A stretch of DNA of 64,000 nt from Lysobacteraceae bacterium (GTDB lineage: Bacteria; Pseudomonadota; Gammaproteobacteria; Xanthomonadales; Xanthomonadaceae), in NCBI GenBank assembly GCA_023954075.1, contig JAMLIV010000020.1, positions 1 through 64,000 of the forward strand, in the 5' to 3' direction. The notes under the pieces are model-generated. The model ran no database searches. It saw nothing but the letters and a program-made list of their open reading frames with translations, and was not told where the DNA came from. A program made the translations under genes and the position numbers. How positions within the stretch are numbered: the first letter of the stretch is position 1; each line of letters opens with the position of its first letter. Positions 50,456 to 60,200 of the stretch are shown here, piece after piece.

Positions 50456-51447
50456 CCTGCACATCGGGTGATCGCAGTTGCGAAACCCCGCGGCGACGCG
50501 GGGCACTGATCGTCCTCGCGCTGATGGCGGCGATCTTCTTCTTCCTGTCGTGGGCGTCCTTCGTCGACGAGCGTGGACAGGCCGTGCCGGATGATTTCAG
50601 CTACAAGGGTTTCTCGGCCGATGAAGGCAAGCGTGTGTTCCAGGCGTACAACTGCATGGGCTGCCACACCATCGTGGGCAACGGTGCCTATTTCGGTCCG
50701 GACCTGACGAACATCTATCAGGACACCGGCCCGGCTTGGCTCGAGGCCTTCATCCCGTCGGCGGCGAGCTGGCCCACGGGCGGTGCCGTCCGCACGCACC
50801 TGATCACCCCCGAGCAGCAGCAGGAGGCCGGAGCGACGACGCTGGAGGAGTACGTGGCGAAGTACGCCGGTGTCGCCGATCGCATCGAGCGCCGCGGCGG
50901 CACGCCCTCGCACATGCCCAACCTGCCGTTCCGGGAAGGTGAAGTCGCCAAGCTGATCGCGTTCTTCCGCTACACCTCGGCAATGAACACCGAGGGTTGG
51001 CCGCCCAAGGTGGAAACCGGAACCCTGGAGCAGCGCCTGCGGCTCATCAAGCCTGCGGCTGCGGCACCGGCACCGGCACCGGCCGCCGCCGCGGCACCTG
51101 CCGCAGCGGCGAATGCGCCCGAGGCGGCCCCGGCAGTCGATCCGGCACAGGAGGGGGCGGCGCTGGTGGCCAACTATGGCTGCACCGCCTGCCACGCCGC
51201 CGACCAGACGCGCATGATCGGCCCGGGCTGGGGCGGGCTCTACAACAGCCTGGTGACGCTGGCTGACGGCACGACCGTGACGGCGGATCAGGCCTATCTC
51301 ACCACGTCGATCCGCGAGCCCGATGCCCAGATCGCCGAGGGCTTTCCCGCCGGCGTCATGCCGGCGTATTCCAGCATCCTGAGTGATGCGGAAGTCGATG
51401 CGATGGTGGCCTACCTCGTGTCGCTCAACAACGGGGAGAAGCACTAA
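50452..51447 (+). CDS. norC: Nitric oxide reductase NorC-like subunit with a second heme c domain
   Basis: A 331-residue cytochrome c. A membrane anchor (about 18-38) is followed by a NorC-like domain: CMGCH (Cys68, Cys71, His72) with HTIVGNGAYFGPDLTN, the likely axial Met155 in HMPNLPF, and RYTSAMNTEGWPPK. A linker rich in Ala and Pro (about 203-240) leads to a second c-type domain with CTACH (Cys244, Cys247, His248) and likely axial Met303 in GVMPAYSS. Ordinary NorC is about 150 residues with one heme. It delivers electrons to NorB. The symbol is given by family. The stop and the norB ATG abut. Confidence 0.85.
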   Translation: MTCTSGDRSCETPRRRGALIVLALMAAIFFFLSWASFVDERGQAVPDDFSYKGFSADEGKRVFQAYNCMGCHTIVGNGAYFGPDLTNIYQDTGPAWLEAFIPSAASWPTGGAVRTHLITPEQQQEAGATTLEEYVAKYAGVADRIERRGGTPSHMPNLPFREGEVAKLIAFFRYTSAMNTEGWPPKVETGTLEQRLRLIKPAAAAPAPAPAAAAAPAAAANAPEAAPAVDPAQEGAALVANYGCTACHAADQTRMIGPGWGGLYNSLVTLADGTTVTADQAYLTTSIREPDAQIAEGFPAGVMPAYSSILSDAEVDAMVAYLVSLNNGEKH

Positions 51448-53144
51448 TGCGCATCACCTATGAAACACAGAAGCTGAGCATGCGCTTCTTCATGCTGATG
51501 CTCGTGCTGTTCGGGATGCAGGTCATCTATGGAATGATCCTGGCCGCACAGCAGGCCGATCCGGCCCTGCTCGCGGGCGTGATCAACTTCAACGTGGCGC
51601 GTGCCAGCCACCTGAGCCTGGGCATCCTCTGGATCGTGTGCGGATTCATCGGGTCGGCGCTGTTCGTCACGCCGCTCCTGGCCAAGCGCGATATCGTGGC
51701 ACCGTGGCTCGTGCACCTGCTCTTTTACGCGGTCATCATCATCGTCGTCTGGAACCTGTACACCCAGTTCTTCGCGCAGACTGGCGTCGCCGGCTGGGCC
51801 GCGGGGCAGCCGTGGCTGCAGAACGGCCTGGAATACATCGAGATGGGCCGCGCCGCCGCCGTTGGCGTCCTGGTCGGGTTCCTGATCCTCGCCTTCGTGG
51901 TGCTCAAGACCTTCCCGCCGATGCGGCAGTGGAACGAGATCCACTGGGGCCTTGGCCTGGGCGTCTCGATGCTGGTGGTGGTGTGGATATTCGGCATGTT
52001 CTACGTGCCGCGCATCGATGTGCAGGAGTATTTCCGCTGGTACGTGGTCCACTACTGGGTCGAAGGCGTGTGGGAAGTGATCCACATCACCCTCGTGGGT
52101 GCATTCCTGGTGCTGATGTTCAAGGCCAACGTGCGCTCGATCGGCTTTGCGGTGTTCTGGGGCGTGTCCTTCGTGTGGCTGTCGGGCCTGATTGGCAACG
52201 CGCACCACTACTTCTGGATCGGTACGCCGGAGTTCTGGCAGTTCTGGGGTTCGCTGTTCAGCGCGCTCGAACCGCTGCCGCTGATCTTCTGTTTCTGGCA
52301 CATCTACCTGGATGCACACGCCAACGACCGTCCGCTGGTCAACGCCCCGGCCTTCTACTTCCTGCTGGGTTCGGCCACGCTCGAGTTGGTGGGCGCCGGC
52401 ATCCTCGGCTTCGTGATGACCTTCGCCCTGACCAACGTCTGGTCGCACGGCACCTGGGTCACCGCGGGTCACGGCCACCTGGCGCTGTTCGGCACCTTCG
52501 GCATGCTCGGCATCGGCTCGGCCTACTGGGCGATCCCGGCAGTGCGCAAGTTCGCCCACTTCGACCAGAAGCTGGGCAAGCTGGGCTTCTGGCTGCTGTT
52601 CACCGGTATCCTCGGGGTCGCGCTGAGCTTTGCCTGGGGTGGAACCATCCAGATTTACGTCTATCGCATCCTTGGCCTTGACTGGTTCGGTGGCGACGTG
52701 TTCCCGGCAATGAACATCTACAAGGTGCTGTTGCCGACCTTCGGATTCCTGTTCATGGTCGGCGCGCTGGTGGTGATCTATGACCTGATCACGCTGGGGC
52801 GGCGTGCTGGCGACGAGAACTTCACCGCGGCCGACGTCGTGGCGGAACCGGCGGCACCGGCGACCGGCTGGAGCCGTCCGCTGACCGGGTTCGAGGCCGG
52901 CATCTGGATGCTGTTCATGTGGATATTCGGCCTGCTGGTCACGTTCGGCCTGCTGAGCTTCAACCTGGATCGGGTGCGCGTCGCGGGTGATCCCATGCTG
53001 CCCTACCTGCTCTCGGGGATTGGTAATCTGGGCCTCCTGCTGGTGACGTTCGGTTTCGTGTGGCGCTTCACCGCCTCGCTGACCTCGCGCATCCGCAGGG
53101 CGCACTCGCACCCGCTGCCGGAGCCGGATCTGTCGGCAACCTGA
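51447..53144 (+). CDS. norB: Nitric oxide reductase NorB-like subunit, extended
   Basis: A 565-residue heme-copper superfamily protein. Conserved NOR features are His55 (low-spin heme), HYWVEGVWE (His202 and Glu206), NAHHYFWIG (His253, His254), SALEPLP (Glu275) and GHGHLA (His342, His344). Glu206 and Glu275 correspond to catalytic Glu211 and Glu280 of Pseudomonas cNOR, and the LEYIE segment resembles the calcium site. NO is reduced to nitrous oxide. It lacks the Tyr-bearing helix of oxygen reductases. About 100 residues beyond ordinary NorB add roughly two membrane segments (483-503 and 517-540). No norQ or norD is adjacent. Confidence 0.88.
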   Translation: MRITYETQKLSMRFFMLMLVLFGMQVIYGMILAAQQADPALLAGVINFNVARASHLSLGILWIVCGFIGSALFVTPLLAKRDIVAPWLVHLLFYAVIIIVVWNLYTQFFAQTGVAGWAAGQPWLQNGLEYIEMGRAAAVGVLVGFLILAFVVLKTFPPMRQWNEIHWGLGLGVSMLVVVWIFGMFYVPRIDVQEYFRWYVVHYWVEGVWEVIHITLVGAFLVLMFKANVRSIGFAVFWGVSFVWLSGLIGNAHHYFWIGTPEFWQFWGSLFSALEPLPLIFCFWHIYLDAHANDRPLVNAPAFYFLLGSATLELVGAGILGFVMTFALTNVWSHGTWVTAGHGHLALFGTFGMLGIGSAYWAIPAVRKFAHFDQKLGKLGFWLLFTGILGVALSFAWGGTIQIYVYRILGLDWFGGDVFPAMNIYKVLLPTFGFLFMVGALVVIYDLITLGRRAGDENFTAADVVAEPAAPATGWSRPLTGFEAGIWMLFMWIFGLLVTFGLLSFNLDRVRVAGDPMLPYLLSGIGNLGLLLVTFGFVWRFTASLTSRIRRAHSHPLPEPDLSAT

Positions 53145-53156
53145 GTGCCTTGCATG

Positions 53157-53187
53157 CCGCCGGCTCCCGCAGCGCGGGAGCCGGCGG
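53157..53187. terminator. First hairpin after norB
   Basis: A perfect 14-bp GC-rich stem with loop AGC, 13 bases after the norB stop. It lacks its own U tract and probably supports the terminator just after it. Confidence 0.6.
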
Positions 53188-53191
53188 AGTC

Positions 53192-53231
53192 GCAAAAAAG
53201 CCGCGCCCCTTCCAGGGCGCGGCTTTTTTGC
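53192..53231. terminator. Bidirectional intrinsic terminator between norB and the 5'-nucleotidase gene
   Basis: A perfect 17-bp stem with loop CTTCCA. A6 on the left and T6 on the right are within the stem, giving a U tract on either strand, so it can end both convergent transcripts. Confidence 0.9.
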
Positions 53232-53283
53232 GTGGGCGTGGCTCTCGGAGCCGGCGCGGCGGCCGCCGCGCGTTCCGTCTCGT

Positions 53284-54240
53284 TCAGCGCGGGTTGGAAA
53301 CCCCGTGCGGAACGTGGCCTGTGGCGACATGGCGCGCGGCGTTCTCGATGTTGTGCCGCGAGTCGTCGAAGAAGATGTCGGCCCCGAAGGCTTCCAGGAA
53401 CGGCCCCTTGTCGCGCCCGCCCAGGAACAGCGCCTCGTCCAGGCGCACGCCCCAGTGGCGCAGGGTCAGGATGACGCGCTTGTGCGCCGGTGCCGAACGC
53501 GCCGTCACCAGCGCGGTGCGCAACGGCCCTTCCTCCGGCGGAAACGCCTCCTGGATCTGGTGCAGCGCGTGCAGGAAACCGCGGAACGGGCCGGCCGAAA
53601 GCGGCGTCTGGGCCAGTTCGCGCTCGTTGCGGGCAAACGCCTCCAGGCCGTCTTCCTGCGAAATGCGCTCGGATTCGTCGCCGAAGATCACCGCATCGCC
53701 GTCGAAGGCTACCCGCAGCTGGGCATTGATCGGAGGCGTCGTGCGCGCCGGCAGGATGGTCGCCGCCGCCACGCCGTTGTCGAGCGAGCCACGTACCGAT
53801 TCAGGATTGGCCGACAGGAACAGGTGCGCGCCGAATGGTCGGATGTAGGGCCAGACCGGCGCGCCGCTGGTGAAGGCGGCGCGCACGATGCCCAGCTCGT
53901 AGCGTTCGATCGAATTGAAGATGCGCAGGCCGGTGTCGGAGGAATTGCGCGACAGCAGGATGACCTCGATACGCGGTACGCCGGGCCGCTGCAGCGCATC
54001 GAGCGCGAGCAGCTTCTTGACCAGAGGGAAGGCCATGCCCGGTTCCAGCGGCAGATCCTCGCGGCTGCGCTGGAAGTTGGCGTAGGCGTCCACGCCCTCG
54101 CTCTCGAACACCGCGTGGCTGTCTTCCAGGTCGAACAGCGCGCGCGCCGACAGCGCCACCACCAGGCGTTCTTGGTCAGGTGCCGCGGCGCGCTGTGGAT
54201 TGATCTGGATGATCGCCGGATCAGACGGTGAACTGCTCAT
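53284..54240 (-). CDS. 5'-nucleotidase (PF06189-type)
   Basis: A 318-residue protein of the cytosolic 5'-nucleotidase family resembling animal NT5C1. It shows [14 protein letters not shown] near the N terminus, [40 protein letters not shown], and [14 protein letters not shown]. This family dephosphorylates nucleoside monophosphates in the cytosol. Its start overlaps the end of the NAD kinase gene by 20 bases, so they form one unit. It converges on norB across a strong terminator. Confidence 0.9.
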   Translation of the reverse strand: MSSSPSDPAIIQINPQRAAAPDQERLVVALSARALFDLEDSHAVFESEGVDAYANFQRSREDLPLEPGMAFPLVKKLLALDALQRPGVPRIEVILLSRNSSDTGLRIFNSIERYELGIVRAAFTSGAPVWPYIRPFGAHLFLSANPESVRGSLDNGVAAATILPARTTPPINAQLRVAFDGDAVIFGDESERISQEDGLEAFARNERELAQTPLSAGPFRGFLHALHQIQEAFPPEEGPLRTALVTARSAPAHKRVILTLRHWGVRLDEALFLGGRDKGPFLEAFGADIFFDDSRHNIENAARHVATGHVPHGVSNPR

Positions 54241-54991
54241 CGAGGATGCGCTCTTCCATGTTGTGCTCGGGATCGAACAGCAGGGTCACGGTGCGTCCGG
54301 CCGACTCGCGGATGGTCACTTCGGCGATGTCGCGCACTTCGAAGGAATCGGCGGTGGCGCTGACCGGGCGCTTCCAGGCATCGAGGATCTCGAAGCGCAC
54401 CTCGGTGTCGTTGCGCAGGATCGCCCCGCGCCAGCGGCGCGGGCGGAACGGGCTGATCGGCGTCATCGCCAGCACCGCGCTGCCCAGCGGCAGGATCGGA
54501 CCGTGTGCCGAAAGGTTGTAGGCGGTGCTTCCCGCCGGCGTGGACACCAGCACACCGTCGCAGACCAGTTCGTCCAGGCGCGCGGTGCCGTTGAGATAGA
54601 CGCGGATCTTGGCTGCCTGTTTGGTCTGGCGCAGCAGCGAGACCTCGTTGAAGGCCAGCGCGCCGACGCGCCCGCCGGCATCGGTGATGGCGGTCATTTC
54701 CAGCGGTTTGAACGTGGTGGCCTCGGCCGCGGCGAGGCGTTCGGGCAGCTCCTCGATCCTGAGCTGGTTGAGCAGGAACCCGACCGAGCCGGCGCGCATC
54801 CCGTAGATCGGCTTGTTCAGATCCATGTGCCGGTGCAGGGTCTGCAGCATGAAGCCGTCGCCACCCAGCGGCACGATCACGTCGGCGTCCTGCGGCACCA
54901 CGTTGCCATAGCGCGCTTCGAGCGCGGCCAGGATCGGCTGCACCTCGGGGGTACGGCTGGCAAGGAAGGCGATGCGCTGCAGGCTGTCCAC
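54221..54991 (-). CDS. nadK: NAD kinase
   Basis: A 256-residue enzyme phosphorylating NAD to NADP. It has the [14 protein letters not shown] motif, [12 protein letters not shown], and the [15 protein letters not shown] segment. I start it at a GTG at 54991 (VDSLQRIAF) because GGAG lies 6 bases upstream and the length then matches the family. A GTG at 55003 is possible but has no ribosome binding site. The gene overlaps the 5'-nucleotidase start and is divergent from yebC. Confidence 0.92.
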   Translation of the reverse strand: MDSLQRIAFLASRTPEVQPILAALEARYGNVVPQDADVIVPLGGDGFMLQTLHRHMDLNKPIYGMRAGSVGFLLNQLRIEELPERLAAAEATTFKPLEMTAITDAGGRVGALAFNEVSLLRQTKQAAKIRVYLNGTARLDELVCDGVLVSTPAGSTAYNLSAHGPILPLGSAVLAMTPISPFRPRRWRGAILRNDTEVRFEILDAWKRPVSATADSFEVRDIAEVTIRESAGRTVTLLFDPEHNMEERILDEQFTV

Positions 54992-55118
54992 GACGGACTC
55001 CACCGGAACCGAAGGCTGCACTTTACCCCGAATGGCGCAAACGGCAGCGCACTGCCGGAAACCGGCGGCCGGCATAGTAGAATCACCGTCCGATTCCACA
55101 CGTTGCAGACGGTTCCAC

Positions 55119-55862
55119 ATGGCAGGACACAGCAAGTGGGCGAACATCCAGCACCGCAAGAACGCGCAGGACGCCAAGCGCGGCAAGATGTTCACCAAGA
55201 TCATCCGCGAGATCACCGTCGCCGCACGCACCGGCGGCGGCGATCCGGCATCCAACCCGCGCCTGCGGCTGGCCATCGACAAGGGCCTGGCCGCGAACAT
55301 GAACAAGGACAACATCGAGCGCGCCATCAAGAAGGCCACCGGCGAACTTGAGGGCGTGACCTACGAGGAAATCCGCTACGAGGGCTACGCGCCCGGCGGC
55401 GTGGCGGTGATCGTGGACACGATGACCGACAACCGCCAGCGCACCGTGGCAGAAGTGCGCCACGCCTTCGGCAAGTTCGGTGGCAACCTTGGCACCGATG
55501 GCTCGGTCGGCTTCATGTTCAAGCGCCTCGGCGTGGCCTCGTTCGCGCCCGGTGCGGATGAGGACAGGGTGACCGAGATCGCCATCGATGCCGGTGCCGA
55601 CGACGTGGTGACCTATCCCGAGGACGGCTCGATCGACGTGCTCGCCGCGCCCGAGAACTTCGACGCGGTGCTGGCCGCCTTCGAGGCCGCCGGCCTGAAG
55701 CCCGATGAAAGCGAAGTGACCCTGCGGGCCGACAACGACATCGCGGTCACAGGCGAGACTGCGACCTCGGTGGCCAAGATGCTCGACTGGCTGGAGGACC
55801 TGGACGACGTGCAGAACGTCTATTCCAACGCCGACCTTCCGCCCGACGCCTTCGACTACTGA
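55119..55862 (+). CDS. yebC: YebC/PmpR family regulator
   Basis: A 247-residue protein of the TACO1/YebC family, which in bacteria includes DNA-binding regulators and translation factors acting on proline runs. [23 protein letters not shown] opens it, followed by [28 protein letters not shown] and [18 protein letters not shown], all conserved. It is immediately followed by ruvC, a common arrangement. Confidence 0.95.
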   Translation: MAGHSKWANIQHRKNAQDAKRGKMFTKIIREITVAARTGGGDPASNPRLRLAIDKGLAANMNKDNIERAIKKATGELEGVTYEEIRYEGYAPGGVAVIVDTMTDNRQRTVAEVRHAFGKFGGNLGTDGSVGFMFKRLGVASFAPGADEDRVTEIAIDAGADDVVTYPEDGSIDVLAAPENFDAVLAAFEAAGLKPDESEVTLRADNDIAVTGETATSVAKMLDWLEDLDDVQNVYSNADLPPDAFDY

Positions 55863-55868
55863 CCGGGC

Positions 55869-56408
55869 ATGGGGATGCCGGCCGCGGCGCGCATACTCGG
55901 CATTGATCCCGGCTCCCAGCGCACCGGCGTGGGCATCATCGATGTCGATGCGGCGGGCCGGATCAGCCACGTGCACCACGTCGCGATCAACCTCCTGGCG
56001 GCCGAAACCTTCCCGCTGCGCCTGCGCCTCCTGCTCGACGGGCTGTGGGAACTCATCGCGTGTTTTTCCCCGAGCGAAGTTTCGGTCGAACAGGTCTTCC
56101 TGTCGAACAACGCGATGAGCGCGCTCAAGCTCGGGCAGGCGCGCGGGGCGGCGATAGCCGCCTGTGTCGCACGCGACCTGCCGGTGAGCGAGTACGCCGC
56201 CAAGGAGATCAAGCTCGGCCTGGTGGGCAGCGGCAGCGCCGACAAGACCCAGGTCCAGCACATGGTGGGCGTGATGCTCGGCCTTTCCGGCAGGCTTCAG
56301 CCCGATGCCGCCGATGCCCTCGCCGTGGCCATCACCCACGCCCACGTTCGCGCCAGCGCCGCCCGCCTGGGCGTCGCCGCGCGCGTGGCCTGGGGCAGGA
56401 AGAGGTGA
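55869..56408 (+). CDS. ruvC: Holliday junction resolvase RuvC
   Basis: A 179-residue endonuclease that cuts Holliday junctions at symmetrical sites. [13 protein letters not shown] holds the first catalytic Asp; [26 protein letters not shown] and the [10 protein letters not shown] segment supply the others. The frame has ATGs at 55869 and 55875, six bases apart. The start lies 7 bases after the yebC stop, so they are cotranscribed. Confidence 0.95.
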   Translation: MGMPAAARILGIDPGSQRTGVGIIDVDAAGRISHVHHVAINLLAAETFPLRLRLLLDGLWELIACFSPSEVSVEQVFLSNNAMSALKLGQARGAAIAACVARDLPVSEYAAKEIKLGLVGSGSADKTQVQHMVGVMLGLSGRLQPDAADALAVAITHAHVRASAARLGVAARVAWGRKR

Positions 56409-56410
56409 GG

Positions 56411-56595
56411 GTGGGGATTCGTGATTCGGGATTGGGGATTCGAAGCGCCGCGCCGATCGGAGCGGGAACGACGGGAAGCGAGGATGATCGAATGGAGCGG
56501 ATGCCGATGAAGGGCGCAGTGCGAGATCGCAGGAGGGTGATACCGGGGCGGGGCGTTTCTTGCCAATCCCCACTCTCCAATCCCCAATCCCGCAC
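56411..56595. repeat. Repeat-rich spacer between ruvC and ruvA
   Basis: The 202-base gap between ruvC and ruvA holds several GGGATT-type motifs. Perfect 14-base inverted arms (CGGGATTGGGGATT at 56427-56440, complement at 56579-56592) are 138 bases apart, and 9-base arms occur at 56411-56419 and 56565-56573. This family of motifs is recurrent in xanthomonad genomes. It probably spread as a small palindromic element. Confidence 0.65.
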
Positions 56596-56610
56596 CCGCA
56601 GGGTGCACCC

Positions 56611-57210
56611 GTGATCGGCCGCCTCCGGGGCACGCTGGTCCACAAGCAGCCGCCGTGGCTGATCGTGGACGTGCAGGGCGTGGGCTACGAGCTGGAAGCG
56701 CCGATGAGCACGATCTACGACCTGCCCGAGCTGGGCAGCGAGGTGACGCTGTTCGTGCACCACGCCCAGAAGGAGGACAGCGTGGCGCTGTACGGCTTCC
56801 TGCGCGAAGCCGAGCGTCGCCTGTTCCGCGACGTGCAGAAGGTCACCGGCATCGGCGCGAAGATCGCGCTGGCGATCCTCTCGGGCAGCAGCGTGGAGGA
56901 TTTCGTGGCGCGCGTGGACGGTGGCGATACCGCGGCGCTCTCGCGCATCCCCGGCATCGGCAAGAAGACCGCCGAGCGCATCGTGCTGGAGCTGCGCGAC
57001 AAGCTTGGCGGAGTTGGTGCGGGCAGCGCCGCGGTGCCATCCGCGCGCGGTGTGCCCGCTCCCGCCGACCCGCAGTCCGAAGCCGTCATCGCCCTGCAGC
57101 AGCTGGGCTTCAAGCCGGTCGAGGCGGCGCGGCTGGTGAAGGGCGCGTTCGAGCAAGGCGACGGTGCCGAGGCCATCATCCGCAAGGCGCTGAAGGCCGC
57201 CTTGAAGTAG
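56611..57210 (+). CDS. ruvA: Holliday junction DNA helicase subunit RuvA
   Basis: A 199-residue tetramer-forming subunit that binds Holliday junctions and loads RuvB. It has the OB-fold start [25 protein letters not shown], the helix-hairpin-helix segments [11 protein letters not shown] and [14 protein letters not shown], and the C-terminal RuvB-contact domain ending [13 protein letters not shown] use the GTG at 56611; an ATG at 56560 lies in the repeat region. ruvB is not adjacent: the convergent tamB gene follows. Confidence 0.94.
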   Translation: MIGRLRGTLVHKQPPWLIVDVQGVGYELEAPMSTIYDLPELGSEVTLFVHHAQKEDSVALYGFLREAERRLFRDVQKVTGIGAKIALAILSGSSVEDFVARVDGGDTAALSRIPGIGKKTAERIVLELRDKLGGVGAGSAAVPSARGVPAPADPQSEAVIALQQLGFKPVEAARLVKGAFEQGDGAEAIIRKALKAALK

Positions 57211-57218
57211 GGCGAAGT

Positions 57219-57241
57219 CGCCTCCCGCGAGGCGCGGTTTT
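57219..57241 (+). terminator. Terminator after ruvA
   Basis: CGCCTC-CCGC-GAGGCG hairpin (57219-57234) followed by CGGTTTT. The short stem and four T's make it a modest intrinsic terminator. Confidence 0.45.
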
Positions 57242-60200
57242 CAGCGCTCATGCCGGTAATTGAGCGCGGCGCGATTTTCGGTGCCCGAGTCGATCTGGAT
57301 GTTCCACAGGCGGCTGAGCAGGTACTTGAACGTGATCACCTGCCCTGGCCCGAACAGGGCGACGCCGTAGCTGACGTGGAGCCGCGGCGAGAGCTTCTTG
57401 CCGACGGTCAGTGCCGCGCCGCCCAGAGCGCGATTGTCGGCCACTTCGATTTCGTCCACGCCCAGCTGCGCGCCCAGGTTCTTGGCCAGCAGGTTGCCGC
57501 CGAACGCAGCCGCGGCCTGGGTAAGCCGGGTTCCGTCGGCCTGTGAGGCCGAGCGCAGCGGGCGGCCGAGGATGAGATAGGAAAGCTGCTCGGCCTGGTC
57601 CATGGCCGGATCGGACCAGAGCGTCAGCTCCGGCACCAGCGCCGTGCCGCGCACCTGCACGCCGACCGTGATCGCGTCGATCTTGCGCTGTGCGCGCACG
57701 TCCAGCGTCGGGGTGTCGATCGGCGTGGCGGTCCAGGCCACGCGGCCGCGCGTGATGGAAAGATCCTGCCCATAAGCCTTGTAGGCACCGCCCACGTCGA
57801 TCGATCCGCGCGCCGTGGTGGGCCTGCCCGGGCGTTCGTTCACGCGCAGCTGCCCGGCGAGGGTGCCGTTGAGGCCGAAGCCTTTCATGCGCACGTCCTC
57901 GCCCAGGGACACGCTGATGTCGGCATCCACCGCCACCGCACCGCCGCTGCCGGCGGCCTCGTCCACGATCACCACGTCGCGCGAGGGTGCCTGCGTGCTT
58001 TCCAGCCGCTCCAGATCGATCCGCGCGAACGGCACCTCCACCGAACCGCGCAGCGTGAGGCGGCCGTCGGCGAGCGCCACGCGCAGGTCTGGCGAAGCGC
58101 GCACGTGCGCTTCGGGTGTCGACATCACGCTGAGGTTTTCCCCACGCAGGGTGGCCGATGCGGTGGGCTGAGCGGCATCATTCAGCGCGATTTCACCGGC
58201 CAGCGCCAACACGCCTTCGCCCATGCCCAGCGTCCCTTCCAGGACCACGCCGCGGTCCGCTCCGGATCGGGCGTGCAGCGCGCCCTCGTGCACGGTGATG
58301 CCAAGGGCCGGGAGCTGCGCGCTGAAGCCCGCGAGGTCGAGCCTGCCGTCGAACTGCGGCGCGGCGCGGGTGCCCGCGAGCGCGAGATGGCCTGCGATCC
58401 GACCCTGTGCGGCGGCGACCTGATCGCTGAATCCCGCCACGGCAGCGATATCGGACAGCAGCAGGTCCAGCGTGCCCGACAGCTCGCCATCGGCGGCAGC
58501 AGGCGAGGCCAGCCGTGCGTTTGCGCGCAGATGGCCGTCACGGCCCGGCGACGCCACCAGGCTTGCCTGCGCCTGGACGGGGTCGAGCGTTGCCGCCAAG
58601 CGGATATCGGCGAGTTCGAAAGGCGTCGAACCCGTGTCGATGACGGGTGTGACCACGAGTGACGGGATGCTCGCATCGAGCTGCGCGCGCAGTTCGCCCG
58701 CAGGACTGCGCGCGAACTGTGCGTTGGCGTCGAGTTGGCCCGCCAGCGTGATCCCGGTGCCTTCGCTTCCGCCCAGCCAGGGCGTGAGCTGGGACAGATC
58801 GAACTGGGCCAGCGCCAGGTCGCCCTCGGTGATGCCGGCGTGGCTGCTGGCGCGCAGGCACAGGGACGCCGGCGCGGCATCGAGACACGCGGGTTCGAGC
58901 GTGAGCTCACCCGATGCCGGCGCAAGCGAGACGGCTGCCGGTTCGCGCAGGTGCCAGGGCGCGTGGTCGCGCGGCTCCAGCGCCAGCGCCTGAAGCGTTC
59001 CTCGCCACAGATCGCCCTGCGCCGAAAGTCCACCGTCCAGCGCAAGGCCAGCGCGCCCGGACAGGCCGTCGAGCGCAAGCGTTGCGTGGTGCCGCGCGCG
59101 ATCGCCTTCAGCCGACAGCGAGAGCAGGTCGAACGCCTGTCCGCCCAGCCTGAGGTCGCGCGCTTCAAGGCTGAGGGTGCCCGCGGACGTGCGTCCCGCG
59201 ACGGCGGCGCGCAGGGCGAGGCTGGCGGCGGCCTGTTCGCCCAGGGCAAGGTTGCGCCCGTCGATGCGGGCGGAAATTTCTGGCGCGTCGCGCCGGCCAC
59301 GCAGCGCGACGCTGCCGCGCAGTTCGCCTTCGGCGGCGTCCAGCCAGTCGGAGAGCTGCAGCGGTGAGAGATCCAGCGAGGCCTCGATGCGTTCGCCCCA
59401 GGTGCCTTCACCCGCCAGCCGCGAGTCGCCCAGGCGAAGATCCAGGCGGCCCGAGCCGCTGCCGTCACCGTCGATGCGGGCGCTGACGTCTCCGCGCACG
59501 GGCAGGCCGCGCAGGCTGCCGCGGATCGGGCCGGCCTCCACCTGCCCGCGTGCGGCACCATCGACGATGCCGCCCGACGCGCTGATCTTCGCGCTGATCG
59601 CGCCGGGCAGGCCCGGGACGATCCACGACGGGTCGAAATCGGACAGGGCCAGCTCCAGCGCGCCGTCGACTTGCGGGTCCCAGGCGATCCGGCCGTGCGC
59701 GTCCAGCCGCCCGGACGGCAGCGCCACCTGCATGGCCTCGATCGCCAGCGCCTGCATCGATCCGCGTCCGGCGAGATCCAGCGCGGCCTTTTCGCCATTG
59801 CGGCGGATATCCCCGGCCAGGCTCAGGGCATAGTCGTCGAGCGGGCCGTCGATGCGCGCCTCGCCGCCGCTTTGCAGCGGATCGCCGGCGGCCGGCAGCA
59901 CCAGGTCGGCCCAGCGGGCGACCAGCGCCAGCTGCGGTTGCGCCTGCGAGCCGTCCACCGTGCCTTCCAGCGCCAGGCTGCCGCCGAGGGCACCCAGCGC
60001 GAGCGGCGCGAGGGCCAGCGCGTGCTGGTCGTAACCAAGCTGCGAGGGCCGCAGTTCGAGATCGAGGCCGCCCTGGCGCAGCGTTCCTTCGAGCGCGGCC
60101 CGTGTGAGGTCGCCGTGTGCCTCCAGCGACAGCGCGACGGGCTCGCCCTCCGCCCCGAACCATGAGGGACGCAGCTGCGGCGCATCCACACCGAGGTCCC

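Noticed and set aside
51447-53144. NorB as a cbb3-type oxygen reductase
   Set aside because: The Glu residues in EGVWE and SALEPLP belong to NO reductases. The partner cytochrome has the NorC pattern (CxxCH followed by GAYF and TSAMNTEGWPP), not that of CcoO or CcoP.
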